Shown here: piece by piece, positions 55,531 to 63,728 of the stretch
How the letters are laid out: each line of letters opens with the position of its first letter
Numbering within the stretch: the stretch's first letter is position 1
Assembly: GCA_013289765.1 (NCBI GenBank)
Contig: JABCZI010000005.1
Span: 124,001-188,000, forward strand
DNA: 64,000 nucleotides
Direction: 5' to 3'
From: Acidobacteriota bacterium
Lineage (GTDB): Bacteria > Acidobacteriota > Terriglobia > Terriglobales > Acidobacteriaceae
Program-made: the position numbers and the translations under genes
Notes under the pieces: generated by a model
Told to the model about the DNA's origin: nothing
Seen by the model: only the letters and a program-made list of their open reading frames with translations
The model's database searches: none

Positions 55531-56517
55531 TTACTGCACTGGCGCTCCGCTCGCTAGGCAAGTTGCCGCATTGCCGTCAGCCGAGGAGCGAATCGCCCCG
55601 GTTTGGTCCGAACACAACGCCCGACGGCCGAGGTTATTCATTGCGGGGGCGGCCACAAGGTGGAAGCTGGTTGCAGGAGCTCCCGTACATCCCGAAAGCG
55701 TGAATACGTAGCCGTACTTCTTGCCGCTCGCCAAGCCGCTCGGGATCAACATTGCCTGGTGCTCGTTGGGAACACCGCCGCCGAAGCCATCCAGATCGGA
55801 AAGCGTGCAGGTGTATCCGACCGTGCGATAGTTGGCGCTGTAGGTATTTTCGGCTTGCAGAATCGATTGCATCGCAGCCAGCACGGATGCGTCGCTACCA
55901 AAAGTCGTCGTTGATGCTTGATTCACCGGCTGCAGGAACCCTGCTGCTGGGGCGGTTGCTCCTCCTCGCGCTTTTAGCGCCTCGGTCATGCCCTTAAGAA
56001 AATCGGGGTCCGCCAGCGGCACCCGCACCGTTATCTGAATCTCATTTAGCTTCCAGATGCCGGATTCCATTTTCATGCCAAAAGTCATGCGCGGGAGAAA
56101 CGGAGTCTTTTGAAGCTGCTTGTCTTTATAGGTCTGGAAAGATAGGTCAATGTCGTCTTCGTCTCCGCGCAACGAATCGTGGTCGACCTTGATCTCGAAC
56201 CTTTGTCCAGACTGAGGTTCTTGGGCGACGAGTAGCAGGGAGCCGGTTTCAAAGGTTTCGAAATTCTTTCCCTTTGCCTGGACCTGAGAAGCGATCACGG
56301 AATACTGCTGCATGGTAGTCAGCGCGCCGGAGGTTGCCAGAGTCACCAAAGTGGCCGACGGCAAATGTTTGGCAAATGTTCCCGGAGTCTTGCTGAAGAA
56401 CATTTCGAGCAGAGCCTGCCTCGCGGTTTGCGGTGAGCCGGAATTATCGGACGTCTGTGCCCCTGCGGCCGCGGCGCCAATCGATAACAACACCAGAATG
56501 CCTGCGAACTTTTTCAC
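55531..56517 (-). CDS. secreted protein with pilin-like C-terminal domain
   Basis: A 328-residue exported protein. I place the start at GTG 56517, because a strong GGAGGT lies four bases in front and the signal peptide MKKFAGILVLLSIGAAAAGA follows. The middle (45-190) has a beta-rich segment of unknown type. The C-terminal 110 residues (ILQAENTYSANYRTVGYTC onward, then YGYVFTLSG, RALCSDQTGAIRSS) resemble the pilin-like domain of the 23656-24045 protein. Function unknown. Confidence 0.72.
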   Translation of the reverse strand: MKKFAGILVLLSIGAAAAGAQTSDNSGSPQTARQALLEMFFSKTPGTFAKHLPSATLVTLATSGALTTMQQYSVIASQVQAKGKNFETFETGSLLLVAQEPQSGQRFEIKVDHDSLRGDEDDIDLSFQTYKDKQLQKTPFLPRMTFGMKMESGIWKLNEIQITVRVPLADPDFLKGMTEALKARGGATAPAAGFLQPVNQASTTTFGSDASVLAAMQSILQAENTYSANYRTVGYTCTLSDLDGFGGGVPNEHQAMLIPSGLASGKKYGYVFTLSGCTGAPATSFHLVAAPAMNNLGRRALCSDQTGAIRSSADGNAATCLASGAPVQ

Positions 56518-56644
56518 GGGACCTCCTTGCAATATCACGATCTTGTCACCTTGGGGCACCGGTCTCTAGTTACCGAGGTAAGGAAGTTTGAAGAATGGTG
56601 GACCCTAAGCGGCCCGTGTTAACCTGAAAGCTCTTCCACGCTGA

Positions 56645-57181
56645 ATGCTCTCCCCGGCAGCAAAAATCGACTTTCACCGCGCCCAGAAAAGTCTGTTGCG
56701 GGCCGTGGCAACACTCGAATTTGTAAAGGGAGTCTTCGTTCTATTGATCGGCCTGTGCGCGATTCTGCTCGTACGGAAAGATGCTTGGGTCGTGGCCGAG
56801 AGTCTGCTGGCACTGCTTCACATAAATACGGATCGCCACGTAGCCCAGGTGTTTCTCGACTTTGCCGATAACCTCACCGATACCCGCCTGTGGGCCGCCG
56901 CAAGGCTGGCATTTGTCTATTCCGCCCTTCGCTTCGCCGAAGGCTACGGCCTATGGAAGGAACGAACTTGGGCGGAATGGATTGCGTTTCTTTCAGGCAC
57001 CCTGCTTTTTCCACTCGAGATTCGAGAACTACTGCGCGGCATCACTGTGGTGCGATCATTACTATTTGCGGTCAATATTGGAGTTGTGTCTTATATGTTT
57101 TTCCTATTGCGCGCCGGGCGCCGCGAGCGGCGGCTGCAACGCCTCGCGGACGTGGAAACCCGCGACCAGCAAGCCAATTAG
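56645..57181 (+). CDS. DUF2127 membrane protein
   Basis: 178 residues, four hydrophobic segments: VKGVFVLLIGLCAILLV, WAAARLAFVYSALRFAEGY, WIAFLSGTLLFPLEIRELL and VVRSLLFAVNIGVVSYMFF. The GLWKERTWAEW and LFPLEIREL strings are typical of DUF2127. Function unknown. The secreted protein gene at 57250 follows on the same strand after 68 nt. Confidence 0.82.
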   Translation: MLSPAAKIDFHRAQKSLLRAVATLEFVKGVFVLLIGLCAILLVRKDAWVVAESLLALLHINTDRHVAQVFLDFADNLTDTRLWAAARLAFVYSALRFAEGYGLWKERTWAEWIAFLSGTLLFPLEIRELLRGITVVRSLLFAVNIGVVSYMFFLLRAGRRERRLQRLADVETRDQQAN

Positions 57182-57249
57182 GGTCCAACGACTCTGTCCG
57201 CGCCCGCTCGATCTGCATCATACTTAGGGAGTTGCTTCGTGGAGGATTT

Positions 57250-57771
57250 ATGCGCAGTCTACTCTCTGCTCTCCTGCTGGTTTCTTCTGCGACATTGGTT
57301 TGTGGGCAGGACACAAACTTCGCCAATGGGCCGCAGTATCTGATGACCGGATCGCCGCTTTTTGCGCGTCCTGTAGCCACACCTTCTATGGCTTTGCAGG
57401 ATGCCCCGCTCGAAATCGGCGCTGACAACGGTACTGGAGTTCTGATTTCCGGCGCAGAAAATCAAACTGTTTTGCCTCCCCAGGCTGTCACCCTTCCTAA
57501 GATCGACTTGTTCCCGATCTACTATGGCGTGGTTCCGGTTAGCGACATCGAAATCAGTTTTGCCGAATCCTCTTCCGCACCATCCGCCACTGAGCTTCCT
57601 GCCAGCATTCTAGACACGGGAGTTTGGCAGACGACCACAGCCCAAGCGTTAGAGGAGCGGGGTTACGGAATTCCGTTGGGGGAAGTCGCGGCTCGCCGTA
57701 AGGCCCATGCCAAGCACACGACTCGGGTCTATACGAATGCGGATATCGACCGACTGCGCTCCGGAAGCTAA
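57250..57771 (+). CDS. secreted protein of unknown function
   Basis: 173 residues with a signal peptide (MRSLLSALLLVSSATLVCGQ). The mature part has no recognised domain; the sequence KIDLFPIYYGVVPVSDIEISF is the only ordered-looking stretch, and the C-terminal end is basic (VAARRKAHAKHTTRVYTNADI), suggesting nucleic-acid or surface binding. ATG 57250 with GGAGGA 3-4 nt ahead decides the start; an open frame runs upstream through the preceding gene and is not used. Tail-to-tail with the RNB gene. Confidence 0.75.
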   Translation: MRSLLSALLLVSSATLVCGQDTNFANGPQYLMTGSPLFARPVATPSMALQDAPLEIGADNGTGVLISGAENQTVLPPQAVTLPKIDLFPIYYGVVPVSDIEISFAESSSAPSATELPASILDTGVWQTTTAQALEERGYGIPLGEVAARRKAHAKHTTRVYTNADIDRLRSGS

Positions 57772-57799
57772 TCGCACGACTTTCGAAGCGAGATGCGGA

Positions 57800-59263
57800 C
57801 TATAGGCGGGCGAAATCGATGTAACCATGCTGCACATCAGTGCGAATCAATTTAACCCGCACTTTGTCGCCTACGTCCAAGCCCTGCTGCCCTTGAGCCA
57901 GTAAGCCCTCTACGCGCGGTTGCTGAATCCGCACAAACGTTCCGTGCGGAGTTACGCCAGTCACAATGGCGTCGAAGAGCGTGCCAATGCGTTTCTCCAT
58001 CGCGGCAGCAGCCATGCGTTTCGACATTTCGCGTTCCACTTTCTTCGCGGCATTCTCTCTGTCAGTACAGTTCGCGGCGATGGCAGAAAGCTCATCGTCC
58101 GAGTATGGAGCGGACCGTCCGGCGAGCACTGCCTTGAGCAGCCGCTGGGTCACAATGTCAGGGAATCGCCGATTGGGAGCAGTCGAGTGCGTGTAGTCCT
58201 GAACGGCGAGGCCGAAGTGTCCCGGCGCGGGGTCACCCGGGCGTTCGAGAACGTACTCGCCGGGGCCTATCAACTTAATCACGGCAAGCGAAAGATCGGC
58301 AAAATGATCCGGGTCCGCCGTCTTGCGCTTGATGAGGAAATCGTTGAGGGCTTTGGAGTCAGGCGCAACAGGAAGTTTCTCTCCGTGGATTGCCGCCAGT
58401 TGTACGATGCGATCCCAGCGTTCCGGCTGCTTCACGATGCGGCGCAGCGACGAAACTTTTTCCAGCATTCGCGCCACGACACCGTTGGCGGCGATCATAA
58501 AGTCTTCAATCAGATCGGTGGCGTGGTTTTTCTGCTGGTTCACCACATCGATAACCTGCTCATTCTGCACCAGAGGACGGAGTTCGTCGGTCTGGAGGTT
58601 GAGCGCCCCATTTTCGTAACGCTGAGTTTTTAGCTTCTGCGCCGCTTCGTCTTGCAAGCGCAGTTGGTTCTGCATATCCGCGGAGGCCGCCACTTTCGGC
58701 GGTGCCGCTGCCGTGCCTTCCAGCCATGCTCCCACCGAGTTGTACTGGAGCTGCGCTTGGTTTCGAACCAGCGCTCGGTACACTTCGCTGCTTTTCACGT
58801 GGCCATCGTTATCTACGACGAACTCGGTGACTACGCTCAGCCGGTCCTGATTTTCCAGCAGGGAAGTCTTGCCCGTGGAAAGCTCTTCCGGCAACATCGG
58901 GAAGTTGCGAACGCCGGCATACACGGTCGTCGTTGCCTTGGCCGCGTGTTGATCAATTGCACTCTGTTTGGGGATGAAGGCGTCTAAATCGGCAATACCG
59001 ACCAGAACTTTCACGTCACCGTTCGGTAGTCGCTCCGCGAATTCAATCTGATCCAGATCTCGCGACGTGTCGTTGTCGATGGAAGACCACAATAGTTTCC
59101 GCAGATCGCGGACGTCTCCTCCAGGAGTGAGCGCTGGAGGGTTCGCCCGCAGTTGTGCCAGTTGCTGCTGCACGGCAGGTGGGAAGTCCGGTTCAAAACC
59201 GTACTGCCGCATGATGTCTTTTGCCGCGGCTTGCAGGTCGATGTGCGAAGAACCAGTCGTCAC
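57800..59263 (-). CDS. RNB-domain exoribonuclease (RNase II/R type)
   Basis: 3'-to-5' exoribonuclease, 487 residues. The RNB catalytic Asp cluster is SIDNDTSRDLDQIEFAE near 62; DYTHSTAPNRRFPDIV is the conserved C-terminal RNB motif (YTHxTxPxRRxxD); the C-terminal 80 residues (TLFDAIVTGVTPHGTFVRI) are an S1 RNA-binding domain. It lacks the two N-terminal cold-shock domains of RNase R/RNase II, making it about 160 residues short. Its start overlaps the stop of the GlmS-like gene by 4 nt (ATGA). Confidence 0.9.
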   Translation of the reverse strand: MTTGSSHIDLQAAAKDIMRQYGFEPDFPPAVQQQLAQLRANPPALTPGGDVRDLRKLLWSSIDNDTSRDLDQIEFAERLPNGDVKVLVGIADLDAFIPKQSAIDQHAAKATTTVYAGVRNFPMLPEELSTGKTSLLENQDRLSVVTEFVVDNDGHVKSSEVYRALVRNQAQLQYNSVGAWLEGTAAAPPKVAASADMQNQLRLQDEAAQKLKTQRYENGALNLQTDELRPLVQNEQVIDVVNQQKNHATDLIEDFMIAANGVVARMLEKVSSLRRIVKQPERWDRIVQLAAIHGEKLPVAPDSKALNDFLIKRKTADPDHFADLSLAVIKLIGPGEYVLERPGDPAPGHFGLAVQDYTHSTAPNRRFPDIVTQRLLKAVLAGRSAPYSDDELSAIAANCTDRENAAKKVEREMSKRMAAAAMEKRIGTLFDAIVTGVTPHGTFVRIQQPRVEGLLAQGQQGLDVGDKVRVKLIRTDVQHGYIDFARL

Positions 59264-60408
59264 TCGGTGACCACTGCTTTAACCAGATTGCGCGGCCGGT
59301 CCACGTCGTATCCTTTTGCTGTCGCCACGTGATAGGCGAACAGTTGCAGCGGAATGACTTCGAGGATGGGCAGCAACAATTCGGGCGCGGGAGGAACGAA
59401 GAATACGTCGTCAGCGACGGCGGTTACCTCGCTGTCGCCCTCGGTCGCCACCGTTACCAGTTGCCCGCGACGGGATTTAACTTCCTTCATTACTTCGAGA
59501 GTGCGCCGGTAGCGCAGCAACGAATCCGGATCGCGTTTGTCGCAGGTTGCGAGCACGACGACGGGAAGCGTTTCATCCACCAGCGCGTTTGGTCCATGTT
59601 TCAACTCTCCCGCGGGATAGCCTTCCGCGTGCGCATATGAGATTTCCTTTAGCTTGAGCGCACCTTCGCGAGCGATGGCGTAATGCACCCCTCGACCCAG
59701 GTATAGGAATTTTTCAGCCTGAAAATGCTTTTGCGCGAATTGCTCCGCTAAGCCATCCCAAATTCGGAGGTTGCTTTCGATTGCTTCCGGAAGCCGCAGC
59801 AGGCGCTGCAAGTAAGAGCGCGTCACTTCTGAGGTCATTCGGCCACGTTTGCGAGCCAGAAACAACGCCATCAAGTAGAGAACTGTAACCTGCGTTGTGA
59901 AACTCTTGGTCGCCGGCACGGCAAGTTCCGGGCCAGCCCCCGTGATCAATGCCGCGCTGGCTTCGCGAGGAATAGTCGCCTCGGCGACGTTGGACACAGC
60001 GATCGTTTTGACGCCCCGTGTCAAAGCTTCGCGTTGCGCGGCAATGGTGTCAGCAGTTTCACCCGATTGCGTCACCACCATCACGATTGGTTCCACCGCC
60101 GCATGCGTCGAGCGATAACAGTACTCGCTCGCATATTCCACGTCCACGGCGACGCCGGAGAGATCTTCGATCATGATTTCGCCCGCCAGGCCCGCGTGCC
60201 GGCTCGAGCCACTGGCGGCGATGATCAGCTTTTCAAAGGTCAACAAGGCACTTTCAATAGTGTCAAGTTCCCCAGGAAATAGAAGGTCGTTCTGCAAATG
60301 CCGTTCGATGGTCTTAGCGATGGCTTGCGGCTGTTCATAAATTTCCCGGTGCATAGCATGGGAGAATCCGCCGGACGAAGGATGAGCTCTGTCTTTAGGT
60401 GTGGTCAT
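59260..60408 (-). CDS. GlmS-like SIS-domain protein without glutaminase domain
   Basis: 382 residues that match only the isomerase half of glucosamine-6-phosphate synthase: two SIS domains with ASGSSRHAGLAGEIMIEDL, TQSGETADTIAA, AISYAHAEGYPAGELKHGP-type strings (EISYAHAEGYPAGELKHGPN), and the terminal DVDRPRNLVKAVVTE characteristic of GlmS. The N-terminal Cys-dependent glutaminase domain (about 240 residues) is absent. It could use free ammonia, or work as a GlmS-like deaminase (NagB-II type). The C-terminal end is more GlmS-like than NagB-II-like. Overlaps the RNB gene by 4 nt. Confidence 0.85.
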   Translation of the reverse strand: MTTPKDRAHPSSGGFSHAMHREIYEQPQAIAKTIERHLQNDLLFPGELDTIESALLTFEKLIIAASGSSRHAGLAGEIMIEDLSGVAVDVEYASEYCYRSTHAAVEPIVMVVTQSGETADTIAAQREALTRGVKTIAVSNVAEATIPREASAALITGAGPELAVPATKSFTTQVTVLYLMALFLARKRGRMTSEVTRSYLQRLLRLPEAIESNLRIWDGLAEQFAQKHFQAEKFLYLGRGVHYAIAREGALKLKEISYAHAEGYPAGELKHGPNALVDETLPVVVLATCDKRDPDSLLRYRRTLEVMKEVKSRRGQLVTVATEGDSEVTAVADDVFFVPPAPELLLPILEVIPLQLFAYHVATAKGYDVDRPRNLVKAVVTE

Positions 60409-60489
60409 ATCTCGACTGCGGCTGAGAGTAAATCATTTGCCACGCCGGGAGCAAACCGGCGCCGTTGCCCGTCGATCATCATTCATCAA

Positions 60490-60539
60490 ACGGAAAACGG
60501 CGCCCGGACCAGCATCTGCCTCGCGGTCCGGGCGCCGTT
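60490..60539 (-). terminator. strong hairpin terminator after the porin gene
   Basis: A perfect 15-bp stem, AACGGCGCCCGGACC (60496-60510) with GGTCCGGGCGCCGTT (60525-60539), loop 14 nt. On the minus strand it follows the porin stop by about 20 nt and ends in TTTTCCGTTT. A T-rich tract also follows on the plus strand, so it can work both ways. Confidence 0.88.
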
Positions 60540-60558
60540 GTTGTTTTTTACTGGTTCG

Positions 60559-62397
60559 CTATTGCGGCAGATAGTAACGGAACGAAGTGAAGAACATGTT
60601 GTCCAACCCTTCGGGCTCCAATCCACTCTTGCCACTCCAGGTGATGCGGTCGACATAAGAATACTGCAAGCCCCACTGCAAGCGCCCGCGATTTACTTGC
60701 TCTCTCGAGCCGTCGTAAATCTTGTGCCAGAAGCCGGCCGTCCCTTCAATTAAGGCTCGGGTATCGCCCGTGCAACTGGCCAAACCGCCTGGAGTGAATC
60801 CGGCAACCGTCGCTCCCGGCACGGTCTCAAGATAGCAACCGTTGTTGGCAAAGGTGGGTGCGCCGTAGCCGACTTGCTTTCCGGTGACTGGATCGAAATC
60901 GAAAGTTCTCTTCGCGTATTCCGAGCCAACGTTGAAATAAACATCCAACTTCGGGCTATGCCATTCGAGCGTCGTCAAACCTTGGTACTGGCGCATCAGA
61001 TTGAGGCTTCCATTGGCACGAATCGAGGCATCGGAAAGACCGCTGGTGCCGTACCGGCCGATTCCGTCGCCTCCGAGAGCATGTAAGCCGAAATCAATAC
61101 GCTTGTGGTAGAACGACCATCGGGCATTGGCGCCAATCCCAAAGCCATTCTTGGATAGGTTATTGGCAAAAATCGTGTTTGGCCCGGCGGTCGCGCTGCC
61201 TCCGCAGAATGCGGTCGCAGACACATCGACGCAGGGGAACACGCGATCGCGGAACCGGCTGTATATTCCGAATACTTCATAGTGTCCGAAGCCCGGTTCA
61301 AACGCCACCTTTGCAATCACATCGGGCGACGGATTAAACGCGTAGTTTGCAACGTTGGCCAGCGCACTGGTTCCCGCTGAGTTGTAGAGACCGCCAGCGT
61401 TACCGGCCGAGCCCACCAGGAAGTTGTTAACGTTGCCGTGGCTGGTAATAGTGGCTTGCGAGTCTTCCACTGAAGCCGCGAACCAAATCTTGTTGTTAAG
61501 GTTTTTGGAAACGCGAAATCCATACTGCCGTGCCCAACTGAATCCCACGGTATACTGCGGGTCAATCGTCATAGGCACAGCTTCCGTGCGATTATCGGTT
61601 CCTTTCTTGGTCTCTGTCACCAGGCTCCACATCTGGCCGCCGGTGAAAGTCCAGCCACTGTTAAGTGCCGCTTGGGCGAAAGCTTGCCGTTGCCGCAGCG
61701 TGTAGCTGTTGCTCTGGTTGTTGTTGGAGGTGACTCCGGCGGATAGGAAATCAGCTTCGTAGTATCCGGCAATTTTCATGTTCGCCAATTCCCCTTGAGC
61801 CAACAAGGAAATACGCGACTGGCGGCCTGACCCGAAGAACTCGGTCACGCTGCTTTGAGAAGCGCCCGGCATGGTCAGAGAGTTAAAGGGCGTGTTGATG
61901 TCGGCTGCAAGGGCGCGAGTCCGCGTCACAGTTTCAGCCGCCAGGAAGCCACCCGGGGTTAGCGTGATTCCCTTGTAATGTATGGTGGTCGGAGGCTCTG
62001 AAATTCGCTTCTGGGTTTCCTGCACGGTCACTGTCGTATTGAGCAGATTCGTCTTCAGGTCGGAAACGTCGCTTTTAAGCGCTACGACGCTCTGTTGCTG
62101 CTGAGAAGCCTGCGCCTGAGCGGCATCGGCTTTTCCCGCTGCGTCGGTCGCGACTGCCTGGACCTGCTGCACCGCCTGATCCTTGCTGCGCAAAGTGTCG
62201 CGCAGATCCTCAATTTCTCTCTGCTGTCGCGCCAAAGCGGCTTGCTGCGACGCAATGGCGTCTTTTAATGCCTGCACGTCCGCGGCTGTAATCGGGGCAG
62301 CCTTGGTCTTTTTGCGTTTTGGCTCAGCAGTGGTTTGCGCCACCAACGATGTCGCTAGAAACAATATCGCGCACATCTTCCAAACGTATTTCATCAC
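60559..62397 (-). CDS. outer-membrane porin with N-terminal coiled coil
   Basis: 612 residues. A signal peptide (MCAILFLATSLVAQ) is followed by a coiled coil of about 45-140, rich in Gln/Ala (DAIASQQAALARQQREIEDL), then a beta-barrel with GFLAAETVTRTRALA, SGRQSRISLLAQGELANMKI and a C-terminal aromatic strand FFTSFRYYLPQ. The form resembles DcaP- or OprP-like porins, which also carry coiled-coil extensions. Substrate unknown. Three 11-bp direct repeats (Pho-box-like) lie in the upstream region, so a phosphate-linked role is possible. Start M1 or the following M2. Confidence 0.8.
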   Translation of the reverse strand: MMKYVWKMCAILFLATSLVAQTTAEPKRKKTKAAPITAADVQALKDAIASQQAALARQQREIEDLRDTLRSKDQAVQQVQAVATDAAGKADAAQAQASQQQQSVVALKSDVSDLKTNLLNTTVTVQETQKRISEPPTTIHYKGITLTPGGFLAAETVTRTRALAADINTPFNSLTMPGASQSSVTEFFGSGRQSRISLLAQGELANMKIAGYYEADFLSAGVTSNNNQSNSYTLRQRQAFAQAALNSGWTFTGGQMWSLVTETKKGTDNRTEAVPMTIDPQYTVGFSWARQYGFRVSKNLNNKIWFAASVEDSQATITSHGNVNNFLVGSAGNAGGLYNSAGTSALANVANYAFNPSPDVIAKVAFEPGFGHYEVFGIYSRFRDRVFPCVDVSATAFCGGSATAGPNTIFANNLSKNGFGIGANARWSFYHKRIDFGLHALGGDGIGRYGTSGLSDASIRANGSLNLMRQYQGLTTLEWHSPKLDVYFNVGSEYAKRTFDFDPVTGKQVGYGAPTFANNGCYLETVPGATVAGFTPGGLASCTGDTRALIEGTAGFWHKIYDGSREQVNRGRLQWGLQYSYVDRITWSGKSGLEPEGLDNMFFTSFRYYLPQ

Positions 62398-62741
62398 ACT
62401 CTCCTATTTTTGCACCTAGCGTTTAAAAGCTAATGCTTGCGTCTATAAAATCAGCCCGAGGTGGGCAATTAAACACGAAAGCCCCACGATTCCTATATCG
62501 GAACGATTTCGCATTATTAGGCAGATGTTCTCCTTCTATCGCCCCCGTGTTACAAGACGGTTACAGATCGGTGAATTTCTGATGAATGGCAGATCAAAAT
62601 GCCGAGTCAGCTGTCTTCGCCACCCCCACGTCAATGCGGCCGTTTAATTAAGGCATGAGCCGCAGCTTGCACGTGCCTTAAGGTCTTGAGCTATTGTGCG
62701 CACACCTGATAAGATTCGCACCATTTCTCTTCGGAGGTCTC
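62398..62741. other. 344-nt divergent intergenic region
   Basis: This gap separates the divergent porin and NTF2-like genes. It holds promoter elements for both directions that I could not place with certainty, and the 11-bp direct repeats listed separately. GGCCGTTTAATTAAGGCATG is a partial inverted repeat (GCCT/AGGC) near 62640. No open frame is supported. Confidence 0.5.
62549..62581 (+). promoter_or_regulatory. 11-bp direct repeats, Pho-box-like
   Basis: GTTACAAGACG, GTTACAGATCG and GTGAATTTCTG start at 62549, 62560 and 62571, one helical turn apart. Such GTTACA/GTTCAC repeats with 11-bp phasing match the binding sites of PhoP-type response regulators. Lies between the porin and the NTF2-like gene. 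Confidence 0.45.
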
Positions 62742-63227
62742 ATGCTGAATCGCTTCACCTTCGCCTGTATCGCAGGGCTCACGTCAGTGGCTTTGGCTCA
62801 ACAGCCAACAGTACCGACTCAGTTCGGCGAAGGGAAATCCACTAAAGTGTCCGCCAATTCAAGCCTGTGGGACGTATTCCAGGCGAAGATCAAAGATGAA
62901 TGGGAGGCGCTAAAGAACAAAGATAAGAAGGCTTACGGCGAAATACTGGCGGACGATTATGAGGGTGTGGAAGTCGACGGCAGGGGCGAGCGGAATAAAG
63001 TGCAAGCGGTAAACGAGTTGGGTGAGACTAACATTTTCAACTACACCCTCTGGGGGTTCAAACTGATTCCGCTGCCCCCCGACGGAGCCTTTGTCGTATA
63101 CGAAGTCACTATGCAGTTTCCCCCAAAGGCTCAGGTACGTTATTCGAGGGTCTATATCACTGAGCTGTGGATGAAGCGAGCCGGGAAATGGAAGGAAGTA
63201 CACTACCAGGAAACACACGTGAAATAG
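62742..63227 (+). CDS. secreted NTF2-like protein (DUF4440 type)
   Basis: 161 residues; a signal peptide (MLNRFTFACIAGLTSVALAQ) is followed by a cone-like NTF2 fold: EWEALKNKDKKAYGEILADDYEGVEVDG and the terminal TELWMKRAGKWKEVHYQETH. ATG 62742 with GGAGGT 4 nt upstream. Enzymatic activity is not predictable; DUF4440/SnoaL-like proteins bind small ligands. Possibly controlled by the direct repeats upstream. Confidence 0.78.
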   Translation: MLNRFTFACIAGLTSVALAQQPTVPTQFGEGKSTKVSANSSLWDVFQAKIKDEWEALKNKDKKAYGEILADDYEGVEVDGRGERNKVQAVNELGETNIFNYTLWGFKLIPLPPDGAFVVYEVTMQFPPKAQVRYSRVYITELWMKRAGKWKEVHYQETHVK

Positions 63228-63302
63228 GGGTTTTTCCCGCCTAGAAATTCATGCAACCTCCACAATCGCGCTGCCATCCCATCGGTTAAGAGGAGAATTC
63301 CG

Positions 63303-63674
63303 ATGATAAAAGTGTGCTTTGCTCTGCTGCTGTTTTCGGGCGCCTTTCTTGTTGCGCAAGATGGTTATCCGAGCAACAACGGCCAGAAGGAAGTGAAAGA
63401 TTCCAAGGGACAGATAACGGTCCGAGGCTGTGTCAGCCGTTCTGGCGGCGATTACACGTTGATCAAGCAAAACCCGGCGATGACCTACGAACTACAAGGC
63501 ACTCACAACGTGAAGTTGAGGGACTATCTCGGGCAACGAGTGGAGGTCACCGGCGACGAATCGACGACCCTGAGCAGCAGTTCCGACGCAATGAATAAGA
63601 CTGGCTCCGCGGCTCCCACAACAATAACTGTGACCTCGGTCCGGACCATCGACAAAGATTGCACGGTGCGCTAA
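63303..63674 (+). CDS. small secreted protein, OB-fold-like
   Basis: 123 residues, signal peptide MIKVCFALLLFSGAFLVAQ. The central part VRGCVSRSGGDYTLIKQNPA, then YELQGTHNVKLRDYLGQRVEVTG, has the pattern of small periplasmic OB-fold proteins (DUF5818-like) common in Acidobacteriota. A disulfide may link the Cys in RGCVS and DKDCTVR. RBS GAGGAGAATTCCG before ATG. Function unknown. Confidence 0.75.
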   Translation: MIKVCFALLLFSGAFLVAQDGYPSNNGQKEVKDSKGQITVRGCVSRSGGDYTLIKQNPAMTYELQGTHNVKLRDYLGQRVEVTGDESTTLSSSSDAMNKTGSAAPTTITVTSVRTIDKDCTVR

Positions 63675-63728
63675 AGAGACAGAGATAAGGCTAGAACTGC
63701 GCTGTTTTGACCGTTATCAGGGATGCGG

